Shown: piece after piece, positions 1-6,160 of the stretch
How the letters are laid out: the number at the start of each line of letters is the position of its first letter
How positions within the stretch are numbered: position 1 is the first letter of the stretch
NCBI GenBank assembly: GCA_009778415.1
Contig: WRJV01000262.1
Location: forward strand, 1-9,741
Reading direction: 5' to 3'
Source: Clostridiales bacterium
GTDB lineage: Bacteria > Bacillota > Clostridia > Peptostreptococcales > Anaerovoracaceae
DNA: 9,741 nucleotides
Made by a program: the position numbers and the translations under genes
Notes under the pieces: model-generated
The model's input: the letters and a program-made list of their open reading frames with translations, nothing else
Database searches by the model: none
What the model was told of the DNA's origin: nothing

Positions 1-11
1 TTTGTAATCAT
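1..11 (-). CDS. 5' end of a divergent leftward gene (partial)
   Basis: Only three codons (ATG ATT ACA) and two further bases are inside the window, so the product cannot be named. The case rests on the signals around it: a GAGGTG ribosome binding site on the minus strand at 22-17, five bases before the ATG, and a well-formed minus-strand promoter at 73-45 that would give a leader of about 27 bases. The start mirrors that of the rightward gene at 141, so the two form a divergent pair sharing one control region. The reading frame may not stay open beyond the edge, and that cannot be seen here. Confidence 0.45.
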
Positions 12-16
12 ATGCG

Positions 17-22
17 CACCTC
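17..22 (-). promoter_or_regulatory. Ribosome binding site in a small GC hairpin
   Basis: GAGGTG read on the minus strand, five bases before the leftward ATG at 11. It is flanked by GCGC on both sides (minus strand GCGC-GAGGT-GCGC), which can form a 4-bp stem with most of the ribosome binding site in the 5-base loop. This could modulate translation, but so short a stem may be chance. Confidence 0.4.
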
Positions 23-39
23 GCGCTAAGTATTTCTAT

Positions 40-51
40 GTATAATTATAC
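40..51. repeat. 12-bp perfect palindrome over the leftward -10 box
   Basis: GTATAATTATAC is its own reverse complement and covers the -10 element (45-50) of the leftward promoter. A dimeric repressor could use it as an operator. However, an A/T-rich palindrome centred on a TATAAT box arises easily by chance, so the regulatory reading is only an inference. Confidence 0.3.
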
Positions 52-73
52 TATACTCAGCTGCATTTGTTAA
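45..73 (-). promoter_or_regulatory. Sigma-70-type promoter, leftward
   Basis: On the minus strand TTAACA (73-68) and TATAAT (50-45) are separated by exactly 17 bp. This matches the housekeeping promoter consensus at 5 of 6 and 6 of 6 positions. Transcription would start near 38 and run off the left edge through the ATG at 11. It sits back to back with the rightward promoter at 78-106, with only 4 bp between the two -35 boxes. Confidence 0.7.
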
Positions 74-77
74 GCCA

Positions 78-106
78 TTGACGAGGCCGAAAAAATGTCA
101 TATAAT
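78..106 (+). promoter_or_regulatory. Sigma-70-type promoter for the 94-residue gene
   Basis: TTGACG (78-83) and TATAAT (101-106) are separated by 17 bp, nearly consensus. The expected start of transcription is near 113, giving a leader of about 28 bases before the ATG at 141. The promoter rules out the longer in-frame TTG start at 78, because that codon is itself the first part of the -35 box and would lie upstream of the transcript. Confidence 0.75.
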
Positions 107-127
107 GAGCGAAAGAGATGAAAGAAC

Positions 128-133
128 AGGAGG
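128..133 (+). promoter_or_regulatory. Ribosome binding site that fixes the start at 141
   Basis: A full AGGAGG lies seven bases before the ATG at 141. Together with the promoter at 78-106 it selects this ATG over the in-frame TTG at 78. Confidence 0.8.
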
Positions 134-140
134 CGCAGCA

Positions 141-425
141 ATGACTAGAAAACCGGCAACTTTAGCAGAATTATCCAACGTGTTTCGTCCGGGAGCATTG
201 ACAGAAGAGGAACATGATTTGTACCAGCCAACTGCCGCTGTCAGGGGAGGTATGCAAGATGATTCCATTGGCGAGCCATACAGTAAAAGCATAGAAGCAA
301 TTAGTGAGATGGTGTTAAGTAGGACCGATGCTTCTTTTTTCCAAGAGGATTTGTTTTTTCGGGCAGACAAGAATTGCCATAACCTGATTAACAGTATATA
401 CAACAGAGGCATGCAGCCCATCTAA
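141..425 (+). CDS. Small protein of unknown function (94 residues)
   Basis: I do not recognise this protein. It has 94 residues, starting MTRKPATLAELSNVF and ending NRGMQPI. No signal peptide, membrane segment, Cys pair or nucleotide-binding motif is visible. The N-terminal half is rich in Glu/Asp and contains a VRGG element; the C-terminal half (about residues 50-90) could be helical. The start is set by a perfect AGGAGG and a near-consensus promoter. That strong expression signature, on a gene with no terminator before the next promoter at 444, argues it is really expressed. G+C is about 44%, below the cluster that follows, which hints at a separate origin. It could be a complete small protein or the remaining N-terminal piece of a longer one; the sequence after the stop shows no obvious continuation. 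Confidence 0.6.
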   Translation: MTRKPATLAELSNVFRPGALTEEEHDLYQPTAAVRGGMQDDSIGEPYSKSIEAISEMVLSRTDASFFQEDLFFRADKNCHNLINSIYNRGMQPI

Positions 426-443
426 AAAAAATTAAAATAAGGT

Positions 444-472
444 TTGAAATTTTCTTCAGGGGAAAATATAAT
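444..472 (+). promoter_or_regulatory. Sigma-70-type promoter of the phoH cluster, with A/T-rich upstream tract
   Basis: TTGAAA (444-449) and TATAAT (467-472) are separated by 17 bp, with transcription expected near 479. The bases just upstream (424-440) are almost pure A/T and sit where an UP element would contact the RNA polymerase alpha subunit. The leader to the phoH start is about 50 bases. No hairpin terminator separates it from the gene ending at 425, so some read-through is possible. It is the best-supported promoter for the long rightward gene series. Confidence 0.7.
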
Positions 473-510
473 AGATGTGTTAACCAAATTTTTCGAGCCA
501 TTTTTTTGAA

Positions 511-520
511 AGGAGCAGGA
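511..520 (+). promoter_or_regulatory. Ribosome binding region before a TTG start
   Basis: AGGAG (511-515) is 13 bases from the TTG at 529, which is long, while a second partial match AGGA (517-520) is 8 bases away. The in-frame codons back to the stop TAA at 481-483 include no ATG or GTG, so TTG is the only upstream start that keeps the conserved N-terminal domain. Confidence 0.55.
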
Positions 521-528
521 AACAGTTA

Positions 529-1527
529 TTGGATATTTTTGGTAATGGGATCAACGAGGAGACAGTTTCGCTTCGCCTTGACAGCGAGCTTGACCGGAGC
601 GAACTGTTTGGGAGCCTTGACGGAACGCTGAAGATACTTGAAAGCAGCTTCAGCATAGACATCATCCAACGGGACAACGAACTCATTCTGAGGGGCAGGG
701 AAGCGGAAAAAGCCCTGAGCGTCATAACTGAGCTTGTTGCAATAATAGAATCAGGCGAGAAGCTTGACAGCCAAAAAGTCAATTACGTAATAAACCTCAA
801 GGAACAGGGGCTTTCCTACAAAGAGAACAACATAAACAAGGACACCGTCTGCTTTACCCACAAGGGCAAACCGATCAAGCCAAAAACCATAGGCCAGAAA
901 GCGTACGTTAACAGCATAAGGAGCAGGGACATCGTGTTTGGCATCGGGCCAGCCGGGACGGGCAAGACGTACCTTGCGGTTGCCATGGCCATCAACGCTT
1001 TCAAGGGCAAGGAAGTGCAGAAGATAATTTTGGCGAGGCCCGCAGTGGAAGCAGGGGAGAGGCTTGGTTTTTTGCCGGGGGACCTGCAGGAGAAGGTCGA
1101 CCCGTATTTGCGCCCGTTGTACGACGCGCTCTATGAGATACTAGGCCGCGACGCAGCGCTGAGGCTAAAGGAAAAAGAGGCGATAGAGGTAGTGCCCCTT
1201 GCGTACATGCGCGGCAGGACGCTGGACAACTCGTTCATCATACTGGACGAAGCGCAAAACACGACCAAGGAGCAGATGAAGATGTTCCTGACAAGGATGG
1301 GTTTTGGGTCGAGGACCGTGGTTACCGGCGACATTACGCAGATCGACCTGCCAAAGGGGAAGCGGTCTGGCCTTGTCGAAGCCGCTAAAATACTGGGGGG
1401 CGTCGACGGCATTGACTTTTGCTACTTGAGAGATGTTGATGTGGTCAGGCATGAGCTGGTGAAGAGGATCATCAAGGCATACGACAAGTACTACAGGGAC
1501 CACCCGTCAGCACTGAATGAAGACTAA
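529..1527 (+). CDS. phoH: PhoH family ATPase (PhoL/YbeZ type)
   Basis: A cytoplasmic P-loop ATPase of the PhoH family, whose members occur beside ybeY and are linked to RNA metabolism; the exact reaction is not settled for the family. The Walker A motif GPAGTGKT is at residues 140-147, the Walker B motif FIILDEAQN at 236-244, and a TGD element near 267. An N-terminal region (about 15-90) resembles the KH-like domain usual in Firmicutes PhoH. At 332 residues it has the usual length. The start is TTG, the only candidate in frame, preceded by AGGAG and AGGA. It is the first gene after the promoter at 444-472 and ends 22 bases before ybeY. In Bacillus the yqfC/yqfD pair precedes phoH; here it is absent. 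Confidence 0.95.
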   Translation: MDIFGNGINEETVSLRLDSELDRSELFGSLDGTLKILESSFSIDIIQRDNELILRGREAEKALSVITELVAIIESGEKLDSQKVNYVINLKEQGLSYKENNINKDTVCFTHKGKPIKPKTIGQKAYVNSIRSRDIVFGIGPAGTGKTYLAVAMAINAFKGKEVQKIILARPAVEAGERLGFLPGDLQEKVDPYLRPLYDALYEILGRDAALRLKEKEAIEVVPLAYMRGRTLDNSFIILDEAQNTTKEQMKMFLTRMGFGSRTVVTGDITQIDLPKGKRSGLVEAAKILGGVDGIDFCYLRDVDVVRHELVKRIIKAYDKYYRDHPSALNED

Positions 1528-1549
1528 AACTTCAAAAGGAGAAGACAAG

Positions 1550-2002
1550 ATGGAGATTGTGTTCAATGACAAGAGGATGCCAGGGCCGGCAGTCGTGGAA
1601 AAAATGCGCGAGGCAGCAGCGGTATGCCTTGCCGAGAAAGGTTTGAACCACAAAAATGTCGAGATAAGCGTGTCTTTTATGGCAAAAGAAGAGATGAGCG
1701 CACTCAACAGGCACTACAGGGGGGTTGAAAAGCCGACTGACGTTTTGTCGTTCCCACAGTACAGCTCGCTTGACGACATACCGCAAGAGGGCAGGATCCT
1801 GCTGGGGGACGTGGTCATATGCACAGACCAGGCGCTGCTGCAGGCTGACGAGTTCGGGCACTCACCGGAGAGGGAATTGGTCTATCTCTTCGTACACAGC
1901 ATATTCCACCTTTTAGGGTACAACCACGACAGCGGCGAGGGAAAAGACGAAATGAGGGAGCTCGAAGAAAAAGTGATGAAAATAGTAAAGCTTGAGAGGT
2001 GA
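1550..2002 (+). CDS. ybeY: Endoribonuclease YbeY
   Basis: A single-strand-specific, metal-dependent endoribonuclease needed for 16S rRNA 3'-end maturation and 70S ribosome quality control in the bacteria studied. The zinc-binding triad H-x3-H-x5-H is visible as His116, His120 and His126 (HSIFHLLGYNH), and the family signature TDVLSFP lies near residue 65, preceded by a conserved Arg. The start at 1550 is chosen over the in-frame ATG at 1517 because AGGAG (1537-1541) is eight bases before it and the extra 11 residues are lysine-rich and unlike the family. The result, 150 residues, is a normal length. The cdd ribosome binding site AGGTG overlaps its stop, suggesting coupled translation. Confidence 0.95.
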   Translation: MEIVFNDKRMPGPAVVEKMREAAAVCLAEKGLNHKNVEISVSFMAKEEMSALNRHYRGVEKPTDVLSFPQYSSLDDIPQEGRILLGDVVICTDQALLQADEFGHSPERELVYLFVHSIFHLLGYNHDSGEGKDEMRELEEKVMKIVKLER

Positions 2003-2008
2003 TGCAAA

Positions 2009-2392
2009 ATGAGCGACAGGGAACTTTACCGGGCCGCGCTGGATGCGACGGGCAAGGCGTACGCCCCGTATTCGGGGTTTCGCGTGGGTGCGGCGCTGCT
2101 CACGGCAGACGGGGCCGTCTATACTGGCGTGAATGTTGAGAATTCATCTTACGGCGCATCCATTTGCGCGGAGCGGACGGCGTTTGTCAAAGCCGTCTCC
2201 GAAGGGTGCAGAGAGTTTGTAAAAATCGCTGTGGCAAGCTCTGCGGGCAGTGCGCTGCCCTGCGGAATTTGCAGGCAGTTCATGTTCGAGTTCAGCGAAA
2301 GCCTGACTGTGATAACCGGCGACGACGAAGACCACCTAGAGGCTTATTCATTAAGCGAGCTGCTTTTGAAAGGGTTCAGGTTGAACATATGA
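2009..2392 (+). CDS. cdd: Cytidine deaminase, homotetrameric type
   Basis: Hydrolytic deamination of cytidine and deoxycytidine to uridine and deoxyuridine, for pyrimidine salvage in the cytoplasm. The zinc site is of the three-cysteine, tetrameric class: Cys53 with the catalytic Glu55 in the CAERTA motif, and Cys85 and Cys88 in PCGICRQ. The substrate-binding region VNVENSSYGASICAE is intact. At 127 residues it has the usual length. It starts six bases after ybeY, with AGGTG at 1997-2001, and overlaps the era start. In Bacillus subtilis dgkA lies directly between ybeY and cdd; here there is no room for it. Confidence 0.95.
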   Translation: MSDRELYRAALDATGKAYAPYSGFRVGAALLTADGAVYTGVNVENSSYGASICAERTAFVKAVSEGCREFVKIAVASSAGSALPCGICRQFMFEFSESLTVITGDDEDHLEAYSLSELLLKGFRLNI

Positions 2393-3297
2393 TGAAAACC
2401 GGGTTCGTTGGAATAGTAGGCAGGCCCAACGTGGGGAAATCGACGCTTCTTAACTGCATAATCGGCGAAAAGATAGCAATAACTTCAGACAAGCCCCAGA
2501 CTACGCGAAACAGGATCAGGGGCATCTTCACCAAAATGCTGGCGGCTGACGGCTCAGACGGTGTCCAGATAGTGTTCATTGACACCCCGGGCATACACAA
2601 GCCGCGCAACAAGCTGGGCGGGTTCATGACGGACGCGGCCAAAAGCACGTTCAACGAAGTCGATGCGCTGGTTTTCATTGTAGACGACGAACTGTCGGCG
2701 AAGACCGGCGACAAATACATTCTGGAAATGCTTGCGAGCGTCAAAACGCAGAAAATACTGGCGATCAACAAAATTGACCTGCTCGGCCCTGACAAATTCA
2801 GGAAAATTTACGAAGAATACGAAAATCTGGGATTGTTTAGCGCGATTTACGGCATTTCTGCCATAAACGGCAAAAACGTCGACAAGCTGACTGGCGCCTT
2901 GGAAAAGCTCATGTGCGAAGGACCGATGTATTTTCCGGAGGGCATGGTCACCGACCACCCCGAGAGGTTTGTGGCCAGCGAGATAATCAGGGAGAAAACC
3001 CTGATGTACCTGGACGAGGAAGTGCCCCACGGAATTGCTGTAGAAATAGAGAGCTTCAGCGAGTCGCCGAGGTTTGTCAAAATAGGGGCCGTCATTTACT
3101 GCGAAAAGAAGTCGCACAAAGGGATAATAATCGGCAAGGACGGCAAAAAACTGAAGGGCGTTGGCAAGAGCGCACGGCTTGAGATAGAAGCCCTGCTCGG
3201 GGTAAAGGTTTTTCTCGAGCTGTGGGTCAAGGTCAAGGAGAGCTGGCGGGACAGCGATTTCGCCTTGTCCGGCTTCGGATACGGCAAACGGCAGTAG
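2389..3297 (+). CDS. era: GTPase Era
   Basis: An essential GTPase that binds the 3' end of 16S rRNA and acts as a checkpoint in 30S subunit assembly. The G-domain motifs are complete: G1 GRPNVGKST (11-19), G2 in the PQTTRNRI segment, G3 DTPG (65-68), G4 NKID (127-130), G5 SA (157-158). The C-terminal KH domain carries GIIIGKDG at 245-252. It is 302 residues, the normal length. Two ATGs stand in tandem (2389, 2392) and both overlap the cdd stop. The first is preferred because the only ribosome-binding match, AGG at 2378-2380, is eight bases before it; the weak site suggests translation coupled to cdd. A longer open frame reaching back to 2164 lies inside cdd and is not used. Confidence 0.96.
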   Translation: MMKTGFVGIVGRPNVGKSTLLNCIIGEKIAITSDKPQTTRNRIRGIFTKMLAADGSDGVQIVFIDTPGIHKPRNKLGGFMTDAAKSTFNEVDALVFIVDDELSAKTGDKYILEMLASVKTQKILAINKIDLLGPDKFRKIYEEYENLGLFSAIYGISAINGKNVDKLTGALEKLMCEGPMYFPEGMVTDHPERFVASEIIREKTLMYLDEEVPHGIAVEIESFSESPRFVKIGAVIYCEKKSHKGIIIGKDGKKLKGVGKSARLEIEALLGVKVFLELWVKVKESWRDSDFALSGFGYGKRQ

Positions 3298-3312
3298 GCG
3301 GGACATTGCATT

Positions 3313-4065
3313 ATGTACACTGAAACTGAAGGGATTGTCCTAAAACAGGTAAAGGCGGCAAACGGGAGGAAGATGATCCTGCTGTTTTCAAAGAAATACG
3401 GGAAGATAAGCGTGGGCGCCAGCACGGGCGAAGGCGGGAAAAGCCGCTCGCCGCTTGCGGTGAGGCCTTTTACACATGGAAGGTACGGCGTTTACAAAAA
3501 CCGCGACACGTACAACCTAAGCGGCGCTGAAGTAATCAAGTCGTATTACGGGATTGGCGAAGACGTTGAAAAATTCATGTGCGCCTCATATGTGCTCGAA
3601 TTCACAGAGAAGATTCTCCCCGAAGGCGCCCCGTCGGCAGAAATGTTCAAACTGGTGCTGGACTTCCTTGATGTTGTCGAGACAAGGAAGAAGAAGCACA
3701 TGACAATGGTGGTGGCGTTTCAGCTCAAGGCCATACAGCTTGCAGGGCATGCGCCCCAGCTTCATCGTTGCGTCCGCTGCGGCAAGGAGGAGGGCCTTTC
3801 CTGCTTCAGCGTGAAGGAAGGGGGGGTGGTCTGCGAGGATTGCCAAAATATTATTGAACTTCGCAGCAAAGCATCATTGATTTATAGTTTGAATGTTGAT
3901 ACAATGGAAGTGTTCAGGTATTTTTTTGTGAATAGCCTGAAAAATGTGGAACACGTGGCTTTGAATGAAAAAATCTTAGAAAAGCTTCAAATGATCATAA
4001 AGGAGTATGTTTCGTACCATTTGGATATAAGGGAGCTTAAAAGCGAGGATTTTTTAAAAGAGTAA
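3313..4065 (+). CDS. recO: DNA repair protein RecO
   Basis: Recombination mediator that, with RecR, loads RecA on SSB-coated single-stranded DNA and anneals strands. The N-terminal OB-fold is recognisable (TEGIVLKQVKAANGRKMILL onward, about residues 3-80), followed by a helical domain with a four-cysteine zinc finger: Cys153, Cys156, Cys174, Cys177. The C-terminus (YHLDIRELKSEDFL) fits the family. At 250 residues the length is usual. The ribosome binding site is poor (GGCGGGA at 3297-3303, nine bases away). The gene is odd in composition: up to about 3840 it matches its neighbours, but the last 220 bases fall to about 33% G+C, right after a run of seven G at 3820-3826. The frame stays open and the protein still looks like RecO throughout. 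Confidence 0.92.
   Translation: MYTETEGIVLKQVKAANGRKMILLFSKKYGKISVGASTGEGGKSRSPLAVRPFTHGRYGVYKNRDTYNLSGAEVIKSYYGIGEDVEKFMCASYVLEFTEKILPEGAPSAEMFKLVLDFLDVVETRKKKHMTMVVAFQLKAIQLAGHAPQLHRCVRCGKEEGLSCFSVKEGGVVCEDCQNIIELRSKASLIYSLNVDTMEVFRYFFVNSLKNVEHVALNEKILEKLQMIIKEYVSYHLDIRELKSEDFLKE
3877..3905 (+). promoter_or_regulatory. Possible internal promoter in the 3' part of recO
   Basis: TTGATT (3877-3882) and TACAAT (3900-3905) are separated by 17 bp, matching consensus at 4 of 6 and 5 of 6 positions. It would start transcription near 3912 and could supply the DUF4342-glyS-ppdK genes independently of the phoH promoter. It lies in A/T-rich coding sequence where such matches occur by chance. Confidence 0.3.
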
Positions 4066-4076
4066 GGAGGGAAAAA

Positions 4077-4691
4077 ATGGATATCACTTTGGAAAAAATC
4101 GAGTTGGTCAAAGACAGGACAGGCGTTAGCTACAAAGAAGCCAAAGAAGCGCTTGAAGCGGCTGACGGCAGCGTTGTGGACGCCATCATCGACATTGAGG
4201 AGTCTATTGGCGCAAAATCAAAGGGGAAAACCGGCGACAGTGGGTACAAAGTTATCGAGAAGGTGAAAGAGCTCATCAAAAAAGGCAACATTTCAAAAAT
4301 CGTCATCAAGAAGGACGATGAGATAGTTTTGAACCTCCCGGTCAACATCGGCATAGTTGGGACCGTCATAGCCCCGGTACCGGTAATCCTGGGAGTTTTG
4401 ACCGCGTTTGGCACGAAATGCGTCATTGAGGTCGTAAAAGAGGACGGGTCGATAATCGACGTGAGCGAGATGGCGAACGAAACTTTTGAGGACGTGGTCG
4501 AAAAGGGGTCGGTGATAGCCGACGAACTGAAAACCAAAGGCGCCGACGTCTACAACAGCGTGAAAAGCAGGACATCGGAGGCACTGAACAAGGTCAGCCA
4601 AGAGAAGGATGTGGATTTCTGCTGCGACCTTGACGCAACGGATGCCGACAACGACAATTTTGAGGAAAACAAGGGAGAAGAGGACAAATAA
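4077..4691 (+). CDS. UBA-like and DUF4342 domain protein
   Basis: Function unknown; a family common in Clostridia. Residues 3-42 form an N-terminal UBA/TS-N-like three-helix domain (GVSYKEAKEALEAADGSVVDA), the fold also found at the N-terminus of elongation factor Ts. Residues about 56-128 match DUF4342: a charged start rich in Lys, then a hydrophobic segment (about 86-112, LPVNIGIVGTVIAPVPVILG) that could insert in or lie on a membrane. Residues about 133-176 look like an amphipathic helix, and the end is strongly acidic (DADNDNFEENKGEEDK). The start is secure: AGGAGG (4065-4070) six bases before the ATG, overlapping the recO stop, so translation is likely strong and coupled. Such proteins are known from neighbourhoods of translation genes, and glyS follows 36 bases downstream; a link to translation is only an inference. 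Confidence 0.85.
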   Translation: MDITLEKIELVKDRTGVSYKEAKEALEAADGSVVDAIIDIEESIGAKSKGKTGDSGYKVIEKVKELIKKGNISKIVIKKDDEIVLNLPVNIGIVGTVIAPVPVILGVLTAFGTKCVIEVVKEDGSIIDVSEMANETFEDVVEKGSVIADELKTKGADVYNSVKSRTSEALNKVSQEKDVDFCCDLDATDADNDNFEENKGEEDK

Positions 4692-4719
4692 TATCACAAG
4701 TTTTAATTATATTTTTGGT

Positions 4720-4726
4720 AGGTGAT
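4720..4726 (+). promoter_or_regulatory. Ribosome binding site deciding the glyS start
   Basis: AGGTGAT matches the 3' part of the full Shine-Dalgarno complement (AGGAGGTGATC) and ends one base before the ATG at 4728, normal alignment for that portion. The in-frame GTG at 4722 lies within this site, and the ATG at 4746 has no site before it. Confidence 0.6.
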
Positions 4727-4727
4727 T

Positions 4728-6131
4728 ATGAACACAACATTAACGATGGAAAAGCTCACCGCACTCGCAAAGAACAGGGGCTTTGTCTATCAAGGCTCTG
4801 AGATTTACGGTGGGCTTGCGAATACGTGGGACTACGGGCCGATAGGCGCCGAGCTCAAAAACAACGTGAAAAAGGCTTGGTGGAAAAAGTTCGTGCAAGA
4901 GTCGAAATACAACGTTGGCCTCGACGCCGCCATCCTGATGAACCCGAAGACGTGGGTCGCATCGGGGCATGTGGGCGGGTTCGCAGACCCGCTGATCGAC
5001 TGCAAAAGCTGCAAAGCAAGGTTTCGGGCAGATCAGCTGATCGAGGACTACCTCAAGGCTGAGGGCATAGAAGACATAAAGGTTGACGGCTGGGCAAACG
5101 GAAAGCTGGAGGCGTTTATTTTGGACAAAGGGATTGCCTGCCCCGAGTGCGGGAAAAAAGACTTTACCGGGATAAGGCAGTTCAATTTGATGTTCAAGAC
5201 GTTCCAAGGGGTGACCGAGGATTCGAAGGCTGAGATTTTCCTGCGCCCTGAAACCGCGCAAGGCATATTTGTCAACTTTAAAAATGTACAGAGGACGTCA
5301 AGGAGAAAGGTGCCGTTTGGGATAGCGCAAATCGGAAAGGCGTTTCGCAACGAGATTACGCCAGGCAATTTCACGTTCAGGACGAGGGAGTTTGAGCAGA
5401 TGGAGCTCGAGTTCTTCTGCAAGCCGGGGACCGACCTTGAGTGGTTCGCGTACTGGAAGGAGTACTGCGCCGGTTTTCTGAGGTCTTTGGGAATGAAAGA
5501 GGAGAACATAAGGCTCAGGGACCACGAGCAAGCTGAACTGTCCCACTACAGCGCTGCGACTACCGACATCGAATACCTGTTCCCGTTTGGCTGGGGCGAA
5601 CTGTGGGGCATTGCCGACAGGACGGATTTCGACTTGAAACAGCATATTGAGCATTCGGGCCAAGAGCTGAATTACCTCGACCCTGAGACGAACGAAAAAT
5701 TTGTCCCGTACTGCATTGAGCCCTCGCTGGGGGCAGACAGGGTGACGCTGGCGTTCCTTGCGGACGCTTACGACGAAGAAACGCTGGTTTCAGAAGACGG
5801 CAAGGAGGACGTGAGGACCGTGCTCAGGTTCCACCCGGCTCTTGCCCCGTTCAAGGCGGCGGTCCTTCCCTTGGCAAAGAAGCTGTCCCACTTGGCTGCG
5901 CCCATCCACGAAGAGCTCTCAAAGCATTTCATGGTCGATTACGATGAAACCGGGTCGATAGGCAAGAGGTACAGAAGGGAGGACGAGATCGGGACGCCGT
6001 TTTGCGTCTGTGTCGATTTTGAGACAGAAAACGACGGCTGCGTCACAATCAGGGACAGGGACACCATGCTTCAAGTGAGGCTGCCTGCCCACGAGGTGAA
6101 AAGCTACATAGCGGAAAAAACAGCATTCTAG
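4728..6131 (+). CDS. glyS: Glycine-tRNA ligase, single-chain (alpha2) type
   Basis: Class II aminoacyl-tRNA synthetase that charges tRNA-Gly with glycine in the cytoplasm. This is the homodimeric archaeal/eukaryotic-like form, also found in Clostridia and Thermus, not the glyQ-glyS tetramer of Bacillus. Visible motifs: RPETAQG from residue 173, motif 2 FRNEITPGNFTFRTREF from 206, motif 3 GADR at 335-338. Two cysteine pairs (Cys92/Cys95 and Cys138/Cys141) may bind zinc. The C-terminal anticodon-binding domain runs from about residue 365, with GSIGKRYRREDEIGTPFC. At 467 residues the length is typical. I use the ATG at 4728 instead of an upstream GTG (4722) that lies inside the ribosome binding site. 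It follows the DUF4342 gene by 36 bases and precedes ppdK by 29. Confidence 0.95.
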   Translation: MNTTLTMEKLTALAKNRGFVYQGSEIYGGLANTWDYGPIGAELKNNVKKAWWKKFVQESKYNVGLDAAILMNPKTWVASGHVGGFADPLIDCKSCKARFRADQLIEDYLKAEGIEDIKVDGWANGKLEAFILDKGIACPECGKKDFTGIRQFNLMFKTFQGVTEDSKAEIFLRPETAQGIFVNFKNVQRTSRRKVPFGIAQIGKAFRNEITPGNFTFRTREFEQMELEFFCKPGTDLEWFAYWKEYCAGFLRSLGMKEENIRLRDHEQAELSHYSAATTDIEYLFPFGWGELWGIADRTDFDLKQHIEHSGQELNYLDPETNEKFVPYCIEPSLGADRVTLAFLADAYDEETLVSEDGKEDVRTVLRFHPALAPFKAAVLPLAKKLSHLAAPIHEELSKHFMVDYDETGSIGKRYRREDEIGTPFCVCVDFETENDGCVTIRDRDTMLQVRLPAHEVKSYIAEKTAF

Positions 6132-6136
6132 CTGTT
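6119..6136. other. Small inverted repeat at the glyS stop codon
   Basis: AACAGC (6119-6124) and GCTGTT (6131-6136) form a perfect 6-bp stem with a 6-base loop that covers the glyS stop. On the plus strand no T-run follows, so it is not a rightward terminator. On the minus strand it is followed by a run of six T, but no leftward gene is present for it to end. It might affect mRNA stability or glyS-ppdK read-through. Confidence 0.25.
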
Positions 6137-6160
6137 AATTGGAAAAGGAGAGATAAAATT

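Noticed and set aside
78..140. In-frame N-terminal extension of the 94-residue protein from a TTG at 78
   Set aside because: The TTG is part of the -35 box TTGACG and lies upstream of the expected transcript start near 113. The ATG at 141 has a perfect AGGAGG.
396..440. Rho-independent terminator after the 94-residue gene
   Set aside because: An A-rich tract follows the stop, but no stem longer than about 3 bp and no plus-strand T-run is present.
2164..2388. Extension of era upstream into cdd
   Set aside because: The added residues are Arg/Cys-rich out-of-frame translation of cdd. Era homology begins at the tandem ATG at 2389/2392.
2554..3306. 250-codon open frame on the minus strand
   Set aside because: It is fully antisense to era, has no recognisable domain or ribosome binding site, and arises from the G/C-rich third positions of era.
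4630..4658. TTGACG-17-GACAAT as a promoter for glyS
   Set aside because: The -10 match is only 4 of 6, and it lies in codons for the acidic tail of the upstream gene, where GAC/TTGAC strings are expected. It is too weak to annotate.
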